A stretch of DNA of 49,739 nt from a virus, in IMG/VR virus record IMGVR_UViG_3300038424_000111, positions 1 through 49,739 of that record. The stretch is one strand, 5' to 3'. This document shows positions 32,752-40,551 of the stretch, in pieces. The notes below the pieces were generated by a model that saw only the letters and a list, made by a program, of their open reading frames with translations, made no database searches and was not told where the DNA came from. Within the stretch, counting starts at the first letter, position 1. Every line of letters begins with the position of its first letter. Both the position numbers and the translations under genes were made by a program.

Positions 32752-33270
32752 ATGGCTGAGTCCGAGAATACAATCCCTTACGGTTGCTGTCAATGTGGGT
32801 GTGGGCAAAAGACTGCATTGGCGAAATGTACTCGTTCCGAGAGAGGAAACATCAAAGGAGAACCCGTAAGATTTATCAGTGGCCACAATCCGCAATCGCC
32901 TCATCGAAACTGGAAAGGAGGCAAGCATGTAGAATCTGATCGTCCCAATCGTGTCAGAGTATGGATGCCGAATCATCCAAGAGCGAATACCAATGGCTAT
33001 GTTCGAGAACACATTCTGATAGCAGAAAGAGTCCTTGATAAACCGTTGCCCAACGGAACCGAAGTACATCATCATAGCCCTACTGATTTGGTAATATGTG
33101 AAGATCATGCCTATCACATGCTTATCCATCAGCGCGCCCATGCGTATTACGCTTGCGGGAATGCAGACTGGTTGAAATGCAATTATTGCAAGCAATATAA
33201 GGCTCCCGAAAAGGTCAAAAGATACTCCAATGGAACTTATTACTGTCTGACCCATTTACAGCCTGAATAA
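32752..33270 (+). CDS. HNH endonuclease, opposite strand to the late operon
   Basis: 172 aa. An N-terminal cysteine cluster (CCQCGCGQ) and basic stretch precede an AP2/HNH-like core: VRVWMPNHPRANTNGYVREH (domain start), ILIAERVLDKPLPNGTEVHH, HSPTDLVICEDHAYHMLIHQR. A final C-x-x-C pair (CNYCKQY) is a zinc knuckle. This is the common phage HNH-3 type of homing endonuclease. It is the only gene on the plus strand within 35 kb of late genes and overlaps the 3' end of the next gene by 15 bp. Confidence 0.8.
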   Translation: MAESENTIPYGCCQCGCGQKTALAKCTRSERGNIKGEPVRFISGHNPQSPHRNWKGGKHVESDRPNRVRVWMPNHPRANTNGYVREHILIAERVLDKPLPNGTEVHHHSPTDLVICEDHAYHMLIHQRAHAYYACGNADWLKCNYCKQYKAPEKVKRYSNGTYYCLTHLQPE

Positions 33271-33636
33271 CCACCTTCCAAACCGTTGCAGCCAGTTAAG
33301 AGGGCGCTGCATCTTTGCGATTATTTCGGAAGCCGCTGCATCCCTGTGAGTCTTCATAAGCTGGTTAAAAAAGGCTTCGAGCTTTACCACTGAATCGGTA
33401 AGCTCAACCTTGTGCAAGTGCGTCGCTACTTCGAGCAGATAATGGTCGAGGTCTGCACCGCTCGCAAAAGTCTTTCCGCGCTCGATTTCGTCGTAGACCG
33501 AAAGAACGGCCTGATCGATGTGGGAGCGCGGGATAGATTTTGAGAGCAACCATTTCACTTGCCCCTCGACGGTCCTGAGAGGCGTGCCGTCAGGTTGCGG
33601 CTCACTGTAAGGTGCTAAAAGTTCAGTTAGGTTCAT
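33256..33636 (-). CDS. Hypothetical structural-region protein
   Basis: 126 aa, all-helical: EGQVKWLLSKSIPRSHIDQA, LDHYLLEVATHLHKVEL, VVKLEAFFNQLMKTHRDA, with a basic aromatic end WLQRFGRWLFRL. The start overlaps the repeat-rich gene upstream (ATGA). Its last 15 bp are overlapped by the HNH gene on the other strand. No family recognised. Confidence 0.6.
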   Translation of the reverse strand: MNLTELLAPYSEPQPDGTPLRTVEGQVKWLLSKSIPRSHIDQAVLSVYDEIERGKTFASGADLDHYLLEVATHLHKVELTDSVVKLEAFFNQLMKTHRDAAASEIIAKMQRPLNWLQRFGRWLFRL

Positions 33637-34922
33637 GCTGCCCTCAGTCTGGTTGTCGTGGTGGAATCGTCTGTCAGCATCCCGGCCACCGTGAAACCTG
33701 CGGTGGTCGAGTCATCCTTATAAATCACCGTGTTTCCGTTCGCGTCGGTTACGGCGATCTTGTTTCTAAGTATCCAGCCGTAAGTTCTCAGGCGGTCAAG
33801 CAGGCTATTAGCGTTGAGGCTCGTCGCATCAGTGAATGCCGTATTAAGCGCGGCATAAGCAGCAAGCGGGATGGTGTTTCCTGCTGTGGCCACGTCTGCA
33901 TTGAAAGCGGCGTTATTTATGGCCCCTGCCGCTACGGAGACGGCATTTACGCCGAGTTGAGCGGTTGAAGTGCTTACCGCCGATCCCGCTATGTTTATAA
34001 GATTTACGCCGATTTGCGCTGCCGTGGTGGAAAGCGCGGAGCCTGCCATGTTGACCACATTAACACCGAGTTGAGCCGATCCAGTTGCTACTGCGGCCGT
34101 GGCAATGTCTGTCACATCGACTTTGGCGAGGGCCGATCCTGCGGTGCCGGTGAAGTTAATCGGTTGAGTGGTTCCCTGATAGGCGCCAACTGTCGTGATG
34201 GAGGTTGCCGCCACGTTGTTCATGTTCTTGACATTGACTTCGGGAATCCCAGCGGTTGCCGGAGAAGAAACAGCCGTCCCGTTCCAATCCGTAACGTCGC
34301 TTTTTGCCAGTGCGGAAGCACCCGTTCCTGTGAAGTTGACAGGTTGAGTAGTGCCCTGATAGGCGCTTACGGTTGTGACTGATGTGGCGGCAATGGAATT
34401 AATGGATTTAACATTTGAATCTATCACGCCGGAAGTAACGGAAAGTTGCCCCGTGCCAGTACCGGATGAGATCAAGACGCTTGCCCCCAAGTCCCGCGCG
34501 GTCTGGCTGGTGCCGTTGATTTTGAGGACATCGACCCGGCCGCTCGTATCAACCGACAAAGGCAGTCCGCCTGATGCCCCGGCCGCCGCGTTGGGAAGCG
34601 CAGTCATGCCGCCTCGAACGGAGTCCTGCGGATCGTAGGCGACGACCTCGGCAACGATACCGTCAAAAGGGTCTCCGGAAGTCGCTGTGGCATGAAGGGC
34701 AATAGGCCCGGCTGTCCCGGTATCGGTCGCATTTCCGGCCACTTTGTACCAGCCATTTGCAATCTCGGTGACAGCCCCGGAGGGAGATGCGAAAGACCCC
34801 CCGTTCTTACTGATCGTAACGGTCGGACTCGCACTGGTGAGAGCCGTCAAGTGGTCGGCACTCTGCACCATGAAGAACAGGAGCGGACATTCGGTTGAAG
34901 ATTTTAAGATTTGATAGGCCAT
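33633..34922 (-). CDS. Repeat-containing fibre-like protein
   Basis: 429 aa. The N-terminal 100 residues form a beta domain often found in tail baseplate/fibre proteins (KNGGSFASPSGAVTEIANGW, GPIALHATATSGDPF). Then come a 43-residue unit repeated at a 60-residue spacing (170-212 and 230-272, TTVSAYQGTTQPVNFTGT against TTVGAYQGTTQPINFTGT) and three shorter repeats (AQLGVNVVNMAGSALS near 284, 302, 321). The C-terminus binds as a helix plus beta (YGWILRNKIAVTDANGN). Ribosome site AGGAGC. Probably a trimeric fibre shaft. Confidence 0.65.
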   Translation of the reverse strand: MAYQILKSSTECPLLFFMVQSADHLTALTSASPTVTISKNGGSFASPSGAVTEIANGWYKVAGNATDTGTAGPIALHATATSGDPFDGIVAEVVAYDPQDSVRGGMTALPNAAAGASGGLPLSVDTSGRVDVLKINGTSQTARDLGASVLISSGTGTGQLSVTSGVIDSNVKSINSIAATSVTTVSAYQGTTQPVNFTGTGASALAKSDVTDWNGTAVSSPATAGIPEVNVKNMNNVAATSITTVGAYQGTTQPINFTGTAGSALAKVDVTDIATAAVATGSAQLGVNVVNMAGSALSTTAAQIGVNLINIAGSAVSTSTAQLGVNAVSVAAGAINNAAFNADVATAGNTIPLAAYAALNTAFTDATSLNANSLLDRLRTYGWILRNKIAVTDANGNTVIYKDDSTTAGFTVAGMLTDDSTTTTRLRAA

Positions 34923-34944
34923 TTAAAAAGCTCCTATTATCCAA

Positions 34945-35298
34945 TCAGCATTTCTTGAAAACACCATTTGTAAGATATCCATGCCAGCGACAGGCCGAGT
35001 TTATTTGAAGACTCGGTGAAAGAGTCGGTTTCTCCCTGTCTCCGTTCCATTTCCACCCATTGCCATAGCCTTTTGGAGTGTTATCCGTATCGGTCGTGTA
35101 GACATGAATCATGTGAAGTGATCCGCAACCACATGGGCAAGAAAACATCAGTATGATGGCATTCTGTTCTTCATAATCCTGCCAATTTGCATCACCAGCC
35201 TGTAAATCTTTACGGTACATAAATCCGTCTTCGCCGCGAGTGGCGAGGGTATACTTGAAAATGGGAGCATCAATGAAGTGGATATGGGCATCTGCCAT
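34945..35298 (-). CDS. DUF6527-like zinc-binding protein
   Basis: 117 aa. Ends with the signature FSCPCGCGSLHMIHVY, GNGWKWNGDREKPTLSPSLQ and ACRWHGYLTNGVFKKC, a zinc-binding layout I recall as the DUF6527 family. Its start sits on the preceding stop (TAATG). Family members occur in phages and, in some bacteria, beside ubiquitin-like systems; the biochemical role is unknown. Family assignment is by memory of the motif, not by search. Confidence 0.6.
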   Translation of the reverse strand: MADAHIHFIDAPIFKYTLATRGEDGFMYRKDLQAGDANWQDYEEQNAIILMFSCPCGCGSLHMIHVYTTDTDNTPKGYGNGWKWNGDREKPTLSPSLQINSACRWHGYLTNGVFKKC

Positions 35299-36491
35299 TA
35301 GAAGTTGATCTCCTGTCTCGATCCAATCTTCGGTCCAAAGCCCCGTCTGGAAAATATGGACGCCGCCGAAACAGCCAGGAAAGATGAGACTCCGTAGGCG
35401 GTGTGCGCCCCGGTTCCGCTGCCGCTAGACGGAGCGTAATTAAAGCCAAGGCCCGGCTGCCCCGAGGTCCAAGGTCCGTATCCGCCCGAACCCGTGTCCT
35501 GTACGCTTGCTATCAGGACGCTGTTTTTTACGGCATAAATGTAGTTCGAGCTGTCGATCCAGGCGGTGATCACGTCACCGTCCACGACGCCGTACTCGGC
35601 GTTGCCGGTCGGGTTCGAAAGAGTGGTGAAGCCCGGGCTTGCCGAAAGCCCGTTTAGCCGGACAATCAGCATATAGCTGCTCGCCCCCTGGCCGACGCTG
35701 AAGCTGATCTCATAGCCGGAATAAGCCGAGGGGGTATTGGTCATCATCAAATGTAGCTCTACTTCGGGATAATCAGCCGTGTAGGTCGCGCCCGGAATGC
35801 TTACCTGCGCCTGGACGAATTGAGTGACGGGCCATAATCCATTTGTAAGGGTCGCCACCTCGTCATTTACGTTCCCCGGTGGGCTGTTTATGCCGTAGCA
35901 AAAGCCGCCGGAAGTTGCCAGGTTTGTGCTGCCCGCCGTGCAGTTCGTCCAGTTGCCGGACTCGGAAATAGGATTTTCAGTTGCGGGGAATAAGGTCGAA
36001 TAATCGTGGGGAACGGTTATATAAACACCGAGGGCTATTTGGCTTCCGCCCGTTCCAGATGGTAATGACGATGGGGGGAAATTAGCATACGTCGCACTGG
36101 CGTACCAACCATTTACAGGATTAACCGGATTGACCTGAGAAGCTATGTCAAGACTGGCGCTGCTGAACTGGCAGGCAATGTAATAAATCCCCGCGGTAAG
36201 ATTTATAGGAGTGATCGAAACTTCCTCCCAGGTGAAGCTGGCAAGGGAGGGCGGAGATATTGTCCCGCTTGAACCGGTTACAAGATTGCCTGCACTGTTA
36301 TAGAGCGCAATCTTGATGTGTGTACCGCTAGTGCTCCCGTTTTTTACCTGAGCGCCGAGTTTACTTAGACTGCAAGCAGGGAGCGCCACTCCTTCCCACA
36401 GCTCATAGGTATTTATTCCATTCCCCGTGTCTGTGGAAAATGATGTCAATGACGTATTGTTCCCGCCGTATACGTAAAACGATGCGCTCAT
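35298..36491 (-). CDS. Beta-rich virion protein with FGPKxGSR tail
   Basis: 397 aa. A low-complexity, beta-rich Ser/Gly/Thr protein with two jelly-roll-like halves (YELWEGVALPACSLSKLGAQ, WEEVSITPINLTAGIYYIA; then TADYPEVELHLMMTNTPSA, DGDVITAWIDSSNYIYAV). It ends in IFSRRGFGPKIGSRQEINF, the same short tail carried by the small protein at 32442-32630. Such a shared tail suggests a common docking site on the virion. No enzyme motif. Confidence 0.6.
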   Translation of the reverse strand: MSASFYVYGGNNTSLTSFSTDTGNGINTYELWEGVALPACSLSKLGAQVKNGSTSGTHIKIALYNSAGNLVTGSSGTISPPSLASFTWEEVSITPINLTAGIYYIACQFSSASLDIASQVNPVNPVNGWYASATYANFPPSSLPSGTGGSQIALGVYITVPHDYSTLFPATENPISESGNWTNCTAGSTNLATSGGFCYGINSPPGNVNDEVATLTNGLWPVTQFVQAQVSIPGATYTADYPEVELHLMMTNTPSAYSGYEISFSVGQGASSYMLIVRLNGLSASPGFTTLSNPTGNAEYGVVDGDVITAWIDSSNYIYAVKNSVLIASVQDTGSGGYGPWTSGQPGLGFNYAPSSGSGTGAHTAYGVSSFLAVSAASIFSRRGFGPKIGSRQEINF

Positions 36492-36869
36492 TTACAGTCT
36501 TTTTCTCCGTTCAACGACTGTCACATCAAAACTTCCGATTCCAAAAGCTCGAACCAAATCCTCGGTAACGAGTTCAACATCAAAAGGTCGGCACGAGTAA
36601 AGGTCAAACTGCAATTCTCTCCTTGCAGGCCATGTGTGAACGGAGGCGTGGCTTTCCGCAAGCATGACGAATCCGGATATCCCCGCATTGATTTCGGGGC
36701 ATTTGGGCGGTTCGTCTCGTTTGATCTTTGCAGGCATGAGCACGCGCATTCCGACTTTCCCCGGCAGGAGATCGAGCCAGCGCACAATGCCGACTGCATC
36801 GGACATGAGTTCTCCGGTGCATTCGTAGCCATCAACGATGAGATGTTGCCCGCGTTTAAATCTCGACAA
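36492..36869 (-). CDS. speD: S-adenosylmethionine decarboxylase-like protein (SpeD family), TTG start
   Basis: 125 aa from TTG 36869 (GGGGGC site). Residues 64-93 match SpeD: the self-cleavage site AESHASVHTWP with S73 (pyruvoyl precursor), H78 in HTWP and C93 in LYSCR. The S/H and S/C spacings (5 and 20) equal those of bacterial SpeD. The N-terminus QHLIVDGYECTGELMSD is the conserved first strand and helix. SpeD makes decarboxylated AdoMet for spermidine synthesis; some phage SpeD relatives instead decarboxylate ornithine or arginine. Which applies here is open. Confidence 0.85.
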   Translation of the reverse strand: MSRFKRGQHLIVDGYECTGELMSDAVGIVRWLDLLPGKVGMRVLMPAKIKRDEPPKCPEINAGISGFVMLAESHASVHTWPARRELQFDLYSCRPFDVELVTEDLVRAFGIGSFDVTVVERRKRL

Positions 36870-36887
36870 CTCACAAAGCCCCCAGGG

Positions 36888-37055
36888 TTAGGATTTCTTT
36901 TTCTTTTTGGGCAATCCCTTTTCTTTCGTGGCGGCAAAGTCGTGCAATTGAGATTTTTTCATCTTGAGTACGCCACGATTCTTTTTTTTGACTTTCCCAG
37001 GCTTGTGTTCAGCGATTGCCATCAATTCCCTTTGTTTCTTAGATAGTGCTGGCAT
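36888..37055 (-). CDS. Small basic DUF3008-like protein
   Basis: 55 aa from ATG 37055; two upstream in-frame ATGs (37064, 37073) are possible. Starts MPALSKKQRELMAIAEH and ends DFAATKEKGLPKKKKKS, highly lysine-rich, the typical start and finish of short phage proteins of this family. DNA- or RNA-binding is likely from charge. It is placed next to the holin-like gene. Confidence 0.6.
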   Translation of the reverse strand: MPALSKKQRELMAIAEHKPGKVKKKNRGVLKMKKSQLHDFAATKEKGLPKKKKKS

Positions 37056-37072
37056 CTCAACCATCCCTTCCA

Positions 37073-37285
37073 TTAACTCGCTGCCGGAGGCTGGTTCTGA
37101 TTCCCTGTCTTATGGTCCCCAGCTATAAGGCCCGCGAGCGCCACGCAAACGGCAGCGAGCACCTGAGATTTAGTCGGCACCTGGCCAGCCGCGAGCACGG
37201 GTTGGAGCACAATTCCTACGGCCATAACGAAACCGAGAATCGTTGTTCGCCAGCTTTCAAGAGCCGCTGATTTCAGCCAGTTCAT
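37073..37285 (-). CDS. Holin-like small membrane protein
   Basis: 70 aa from ATG 37285 (GGGGGGACAAC site). Two membrane-type segments: TTILGFVMAVGIVLQPVLA and VLAAVCVALAGLIAGDH, with a basic N-terminus (NWLKSAALESWR). Size and topology fit a class II holin, and the region holds lysis and accessory genes. Function not shown; a phage-exclusion membrane protein is an alternative. Confidence 0.55.
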   Translation of the reverse strand: MNWLKSAALESWRTTILGFVMAVGIVLQPVLAAGQVPTKSQVLAAVCVALAGLIAGDHKTGNQNQPPAAS

Positions 37286-37406
37286 GTTGTCCCCCCATAA
37301 GTCTTTCCTTGATCCAATCCTTGTACATATCGCAACCATCCCGACATGATGTGTAATGGTTGATCACGTAGAACGAGTTGCAGATGTAGCATGGACAGTG
37401 GGTCAT
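37257..37406 (-). CDS. 49-residue Cys-rich protein
   Basis: ATG 37406 follows the lipoprotein stop by four bases and the frame ends inside the holin gene. The N-terminus is MTHCPCYICNSFYVINHYTS then CRDGC, giving five Cys and two His that could bind zinc. Both junctions are gene-like, so it is likely translated, though short. Confidence 0.5.
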   Translation of the reverse strand: MTHCPCYICNSFYVINHYTSCRDGCDMYKDWIKERLMGGQHELAEISGS

Positions 37407-37410
37407 TTCT

Positions 37411-37968
37411 TTATAGCCAACTAAAGAGCGGGTAGATGTGCGAGCAGTACCAGGCTTCTACCTTCTGCGTGAAAGTCAGATTGGTCTGTAACTCGGCCTT
37501 CAGCATCGACGCGGACTTTCCCTGTGCAGCCGCAACACCCTGACAAATGCCGGTCACTATCGCAACGGCGTACTGTGAAACCAAAGAAGAATTGCTGCCG
37601 AGCGCATTGATTTGGCCGACCACATCGTTAATCTCGTTTATGGCCACTTGGGCGGCACCCTTTATCAGTACGCTATAGGTGCCGTTGGTCATGACGTTGT
37701 AAGCCGCTGTCCAGTCCTGCTGGAAAAGGTTTAGTAAGTTGTCTAGAGTGCCCTGCGGGTCAACAGCAGCTTTCGGAGTAAGAGAGCAAGCCGCATTGAT
37801 GGCAAGCTGGCTTACGGGCGCCATAGTCGTAAAGGCCCAGCCGTAATATCCAAGGCTGTATCCTGCGGCCTGCGCGACGGCAGGAGTTACGACTGTAGTG
37901 ACAGTCGAACAAGCCACGAACATAAACGGAATAAGAACAAGCAGTGCTCCCAGTTTTTTGAACTTCAT
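37411..37968 (-). CDS. Lipoprotein
   Basis: 185 aa. A type II signal peptide with lipobox FVACS, lipid Cys at about 20, after KFKKLGALLVLIPFM. The mature protein is a helical, Ala/Val-rich repeat-like domain (INEINDVVGQINALGSNSSL, VTGICQGVAAAQGKSAS). GGGGGAAAAGAA precedes the ATG. In a lysis-gene neighbourhood it could be an outer-membrane spanin component, but it is large for that; phage receptor-blocking or superinfection roles are alternatives. Confidence 0.7.
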   Translation of the reverse strand: MKFKKLGALLVLIPFMFVACSTVTTVVTPAVAQAAGYSLGYYGWAFTTMAPVSQLAINAACSLTPKAAVDPQGTLDNLLNLFQQDWTAAYNVMTNGTYSVLIKGAAQVAINEINDVVGQINALGSNSSLVSQYAVAIVTGICQGVAAAQGKSASMLKAELQTNLTFTQKVEAWYCSHIYPLFSWL

Positions 37969-38198
37969 TTCTTTTCCCCCTCCGATGTTAATATCTGAGT
38001 CAATTCAGCCCCACAATAAGGGCAATTCTGTATCGCTTCCCCCATGAAAAACGAGGGCTTCCCGTATATCGCGGCTGGCCGGAGCTTAAAAGCGTACACT
38101 GTGGCGCATGTGGCTTGATAGCAGCAGAACTCAACGGTGTGAAGATACTCGATGGTTCCCACAACCACAGGAGGGAACTTACCGTAGAATAGTTTCAT
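37965..38198 (-). CDS. Small zinc-binding protein
   Basis: 77 aa. Beta-rich front (GKFPPVVVGTIEYLHTVEFC) and C-terminal NCPYCGAEL, a single zinc knuckle with CCYQATC completing a four-Cys site. GGGGGGAAAAGAA before the ATG. The stop overlaps the lipoprotein start (ATGA). Unknown role. Confidence 0.6.
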   Translation of the reverse strand: MKLFYGKFPPVVVGTIEYLHTVEFCCYQATCATVYAFKLRPAAIYGKPSFFMGEAIQNCPYCGAELTQILTSEGEKK

Positions 38199-38440
38199 TT
38201 CTTTTCCCCCCTCTTAGAATGTTTTTTACGCCACTCACCACACCAATCCAGTTCGACCGTAGTTGGGAACTTAGCCTTCTCCGGGTGCATACAACGCCTG
38301 CCCTCTGAGTCCATAAAGGCGGTAAAAGCAGCCGTTGGCGGGAACCTATTGCACTGGCCGATTACGCTTTGATTAAAGCAGGCCCAGAAATGGCAGTTCC
38401 CACAGCATCGGGCTTCATCGAGATGATCGTCGGTGTCCAT
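38195..38440 (-). CDS. Small zinc-finger-like protein
   Basis: 81 aa from ATG 38440 (shares a base with the upstream TAA). Cysteines at CCGNCHFWACFNQ, GQCNRF, RRCMHP and WCGEWR suggest one or two zinc s-type sites as in other phage 'CHFW' proteins. It ends in a basic KKHSKRGEKK tail. Same composition as its neighbours; function unknown. Confidence 0.55.
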   Translation of the reverse strand: MDTDDHLDEARCCGNCHFWACFNQSVIGQCNRFPPTAAFTAFMDSEGRRCMHPEKAKFPTTVELDWCGEWRKKHSKRGEKK

Positions 38441-38601
38441 TATTTCAGTTCCTTCCCACACCACGGGCAATAGACCATGACCGGCCCGAGATAGTGAACA
38501 CCGTGCAGGTAGGCTTCTTTTGCCACTGCATAAAGCTGGTCGGTCCCAGCTTTCCAATTCGCACAGTCACACGCTTTATCAGGCCAGTTGTCGATTGCCA
38601 T
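38440..38601 (-). CDS. Small zinc-binding protein
   Basis: 53 aa from ATG 38601 (CAGGAGTAATC site). CDCANWKAGTDQLYAVAKEA is followed by YCPWCGKELK, one CxC and one CxxC. It is coupled to the next gene by TAATG. Function unknown. Confidence 0.55.
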   Translation of the reverse strand: MAIDNWPDKACDCANWKAGTDQLYAVAKEAYLHGVHYLGPVMVYCPWCGKELK

Positions 38602-38603
38602 GA

Positions 38604-39362
38604 TTACTCCTGATCGGCTATTGCCTGAAGGTCCGCCATCATCTGCTGTACACTCAACCCCGTCGCGCTTGCAAACTTCGCGGGGTTGGCAACTGCCTCT
38701 TGCGGCAGGACGCCGTAGCATTCGTCAACTCTATTTGCCCAGCATGGATCGGTTACTTCCTGAACGTCTCCCCAGGTCAAAACCTTGTAGGGTCCATAGG
38801 CCCCGGTAAAGATACCGTGACCGCCGATAATTTGGGTTCCTGAACCATCCCACGGTTTTCTTGCATCAAACTGCGATTCCATCTGGTCATCGACTTGAAT
38901 TCCAGTCATGAGTCCGCCAAAAAGGTAAATGCCAAGCCTCACATGCAGTTCGTTGGACGGGTCAATGTAGACAAAAGCGGGCGGCTTCTCGCCGAGTAAA
39001 CCGTTTTTCGCCGCATATTGAAGCGTGTCGTACATGTTCAGACCGTTGTCCTGACCGCCTGAAAGTTTGAAATAGGCATTGATTACATCTGCGGCGGCTG
39101 GGATTACCTTTTGGCCGATTAAACCGCTGTAGACCGTTTTCCCATGCCCGTACATTGCCATTACGCAGCAACCATACTGATCGTTTCCATCCATCGGGAA
39201 AAGAACCTTTGGATCTGAAATTCCCAGGCTGGAGTAGACATTTGAAAGCGAATCAAATATTCCCGGAGGGGTGATCGTCTGATCGGTCATCCAGTTCGAA
39301 AACCGGAGGGCATTCTTGATTTTCTTCGGGTCGAATTTATGCTTACCGAGTTTAAACCGCAT
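38604..39362 (-). CDS. Papain-fold (C39-like) cysteine peptidase
   Basis: 252 aa. NDQYGCCVMAMYGH at about 60-73 places the likely catalytic Cys at the start of a helix; GGHGIFTGAYGP near 180 supplies the catalytic His and TWGDVQEVTD the acidic third residue, an order seen in C1/C39-type peptidases. AGGAGAGAAGG precedes the ATG. It could cleave peptidoglycan cross-bridges (endolysin role) or process proteins. Signal peptide absent, so release would depend on a holin. Confidence 0.65.
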   Translation of the reverse strand: MRFKLGKHKFDPKKIKNALRFSNWMTDQTITPPGIFDSLSNVYSSLGISDPKVLFPMDGNDQYGCCVMAMYGHGKTVYSGLIGQKVIPAAADVINAYFKLSGGQDNGLNMYDTLQYAAKNGLLGEKPPAFVYIDPSNELHVRLGIYLFGGLMTGIQVDDQMESQFDARKPWDGSGTQIIGGHGIFTGAYGPYKVLTWGDVQEVTDPCWANRVDECYGVLPQEAVANPAKFASATGLSVQQMMADLQAIADQE

Positions 39363-39379
39363 TACCTTCTCTCCTTGCC

Positions 39380-39715
39380 TTACTTATTGATATTTAGATT
39401 TGAATGGTCTCTAGCTTCGAGAAAGCCGAGCATCCTATCAACTTTTGTCCCGAGGCTTTTAAGTTCGTCCCTGAAATCGCTTATGCACTCAAGGACCATG
39501 ACTTGTCTTGTCTCAACGACTTTTATCGGGCAGTTAGCAGTTCTTGCGTTGTGCGCCGTTTCGAGTTCCAGGAGCCGATCCTCTATGTTGCTCACTGTTT
39601 TTTCGCCGTCTTCGTGCCGCCGTTTGTGATACCCGAACCAGATGAACATTGCCCCGAGACTGCCCACAAGGGTTATGCCCCCGCTGATAAGACCCGCTAC
39701 GACTCCTTCAGGCAT
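39380..39715 (-). CDS. Membrane-anchored coiled-coil protein
   Basis: 111 aa. A membrane segment at about 7-28 (GLISGGITLVGSLGAMFIWF) precedes a heptad region (EKTVSNIEDRLLELETAHN, FRDELKSLGTKVDRMLGFLE). The start of the next gene lies inside its end. An inner-membrane spanin (i-spanin) has this topology, but the usual outer partner is not evident. Position among lysis genes is suggestive. Confidence 0.55.
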   Translation of the reverse strand: MPEGVVAGLISGGITLVGSLGAMFIWFGYHKRRHEDGEKTVSNIEDRLLELETAHNARTANCPIKVVETRQVMVLECISDFRDELKSLGTKVDRMLGFLEARDHSNLNINK

Positions 39716-39936
39716 TCACCCTGCTCCTGCTGCTCCAAAGGAGCCTCGCTCTGGTCTTCCAATGCCTTCTCCAATCGCTCTATCTGGCTTTCGAGGTCAA
39801 ACAACTGAATCTTCGATATGTTGCCTCGATTGTTGATAGATTCCAGCATGAGCTTGTGAATGTGCCTGATGCACTGGATAGGGTTTCGGATGCCGTGACA
39901 GAGCCGGTCGCGGTCGCTCTCTTTATGGTTGGTCAT
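39697..39936 (-). CDS. Small helical hypothetical protein
   Basis: 79 aa. Hydrophilic helices: NPIQCIRHIHKLMLESI and FDLESQIERLEKALEDQSEA, with a Gln/Glu-rich end. Overlaps both neighbours by a few bases. No motif recognised beyond a probable coiled coil. Confidence 0.5.
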   Translation of the reverse strand: MTNHKESDRDRLCHGIRNPIQCIRHIHKLMLESINNRGNISKIQLFDLESQIERLEKALEDQSEAPLEQQEQGECLKES

Positions 39937-40144
39937 ACATTGCCCTGCGTTCTTGAATGGTTAGCTCTCTAAAGTGACGGCGTGGATTCCCGCACGTATA
40001 GCAAGAACAGCGTACATTTGTTTTACGGTAGAACCTGAATTCTCTCTGCCAAAAATTATCATCGTGAGGTCCCCACCATTGTCGGCGCATGGCAACTCTA
40101 CGGTTGGCAATAATATTTGCTTGTATCATTCGCTGACCGCGCAT
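39923..40144 (-). CDS. Conserved small phage protein with CxC-CxxC motif
   Basis: 73 aa. Contains FYRKTNVRCSCYTCGNPRRHF, a pattern I know from many phages and prophages, with a following LTIQERRAMYD helix. The starting ATG shares a base with the upstream TAA. Probably zinc-binding; the family has no known function. Confidence 0.65.
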   Translation of the reverse strand: MRGQRMIQANIIANRRVAMRRQWWGPHDDNFWQREFRFYRKTNVRCSCYTCGNPRRHFRELTIQERRAMYDQP

Positions 40145-40551
40145 TAGTTTGATGTCTTCCGTTTAAAAAGGCACTCGGCAAGCGCATCGAGGCCCGCCTG
40201 CCAGGTCGCAAATTCTCTTGTATGCCCCTGATCGTCATTCCCAACATTTCCAGCGTTTTTAGTTTTCGCAGCACGGCCTAGACAGCCTAACATGCCCTCA
40301 TCCTGGCAAATCGCAACCATGACCGCTATGCCATTGCTTCCAAGTTCAAACTTATCCGATGCGGAAACGATCATCTCCCCGGTCAGTGGGGAAGTGGGCG
40401 CGTGGTTCTGGATATACAGATTGATTGCGGGAGCCGTGGGGAGACAAATGCTTAGAAAGTGGTGCGCTATCTCCCCCACAACAACGGGCTGCTGGGGATT
40501 CGTGCTGTAGCCTTTGAGTTCGAATCCAAGAACTTTGGTGTCAGACATCAT
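40144..40551 (-). CDS. Hypothetical protein
   Basis: 135 aa (or 134 from the second ATG). A mixed alpha/beta protein: TKVLGFELKGYSTNPQQPVV, IAHHFLSICLPTAPAINLYI, IVSASDKFELGSNGIAVMVA. No catalytic pattern recognised. Overlaps the next gene by 4 bp on the upstream side. It lies at the start of the late transcript region. Confidence 0.5.
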   Translation of the reverse strand: MMSDTKVLGFELKGYSTNPQQPVVVGEIAHHFLSICLPTAPAINLYIQNHAPTSPLTGEMIVSASDKFELGSNGIAVMVAICQDEGMLGCLGRAAKTKNAGNVGNDDQGHTREFATWQAGLDALAECLFKRKTSN

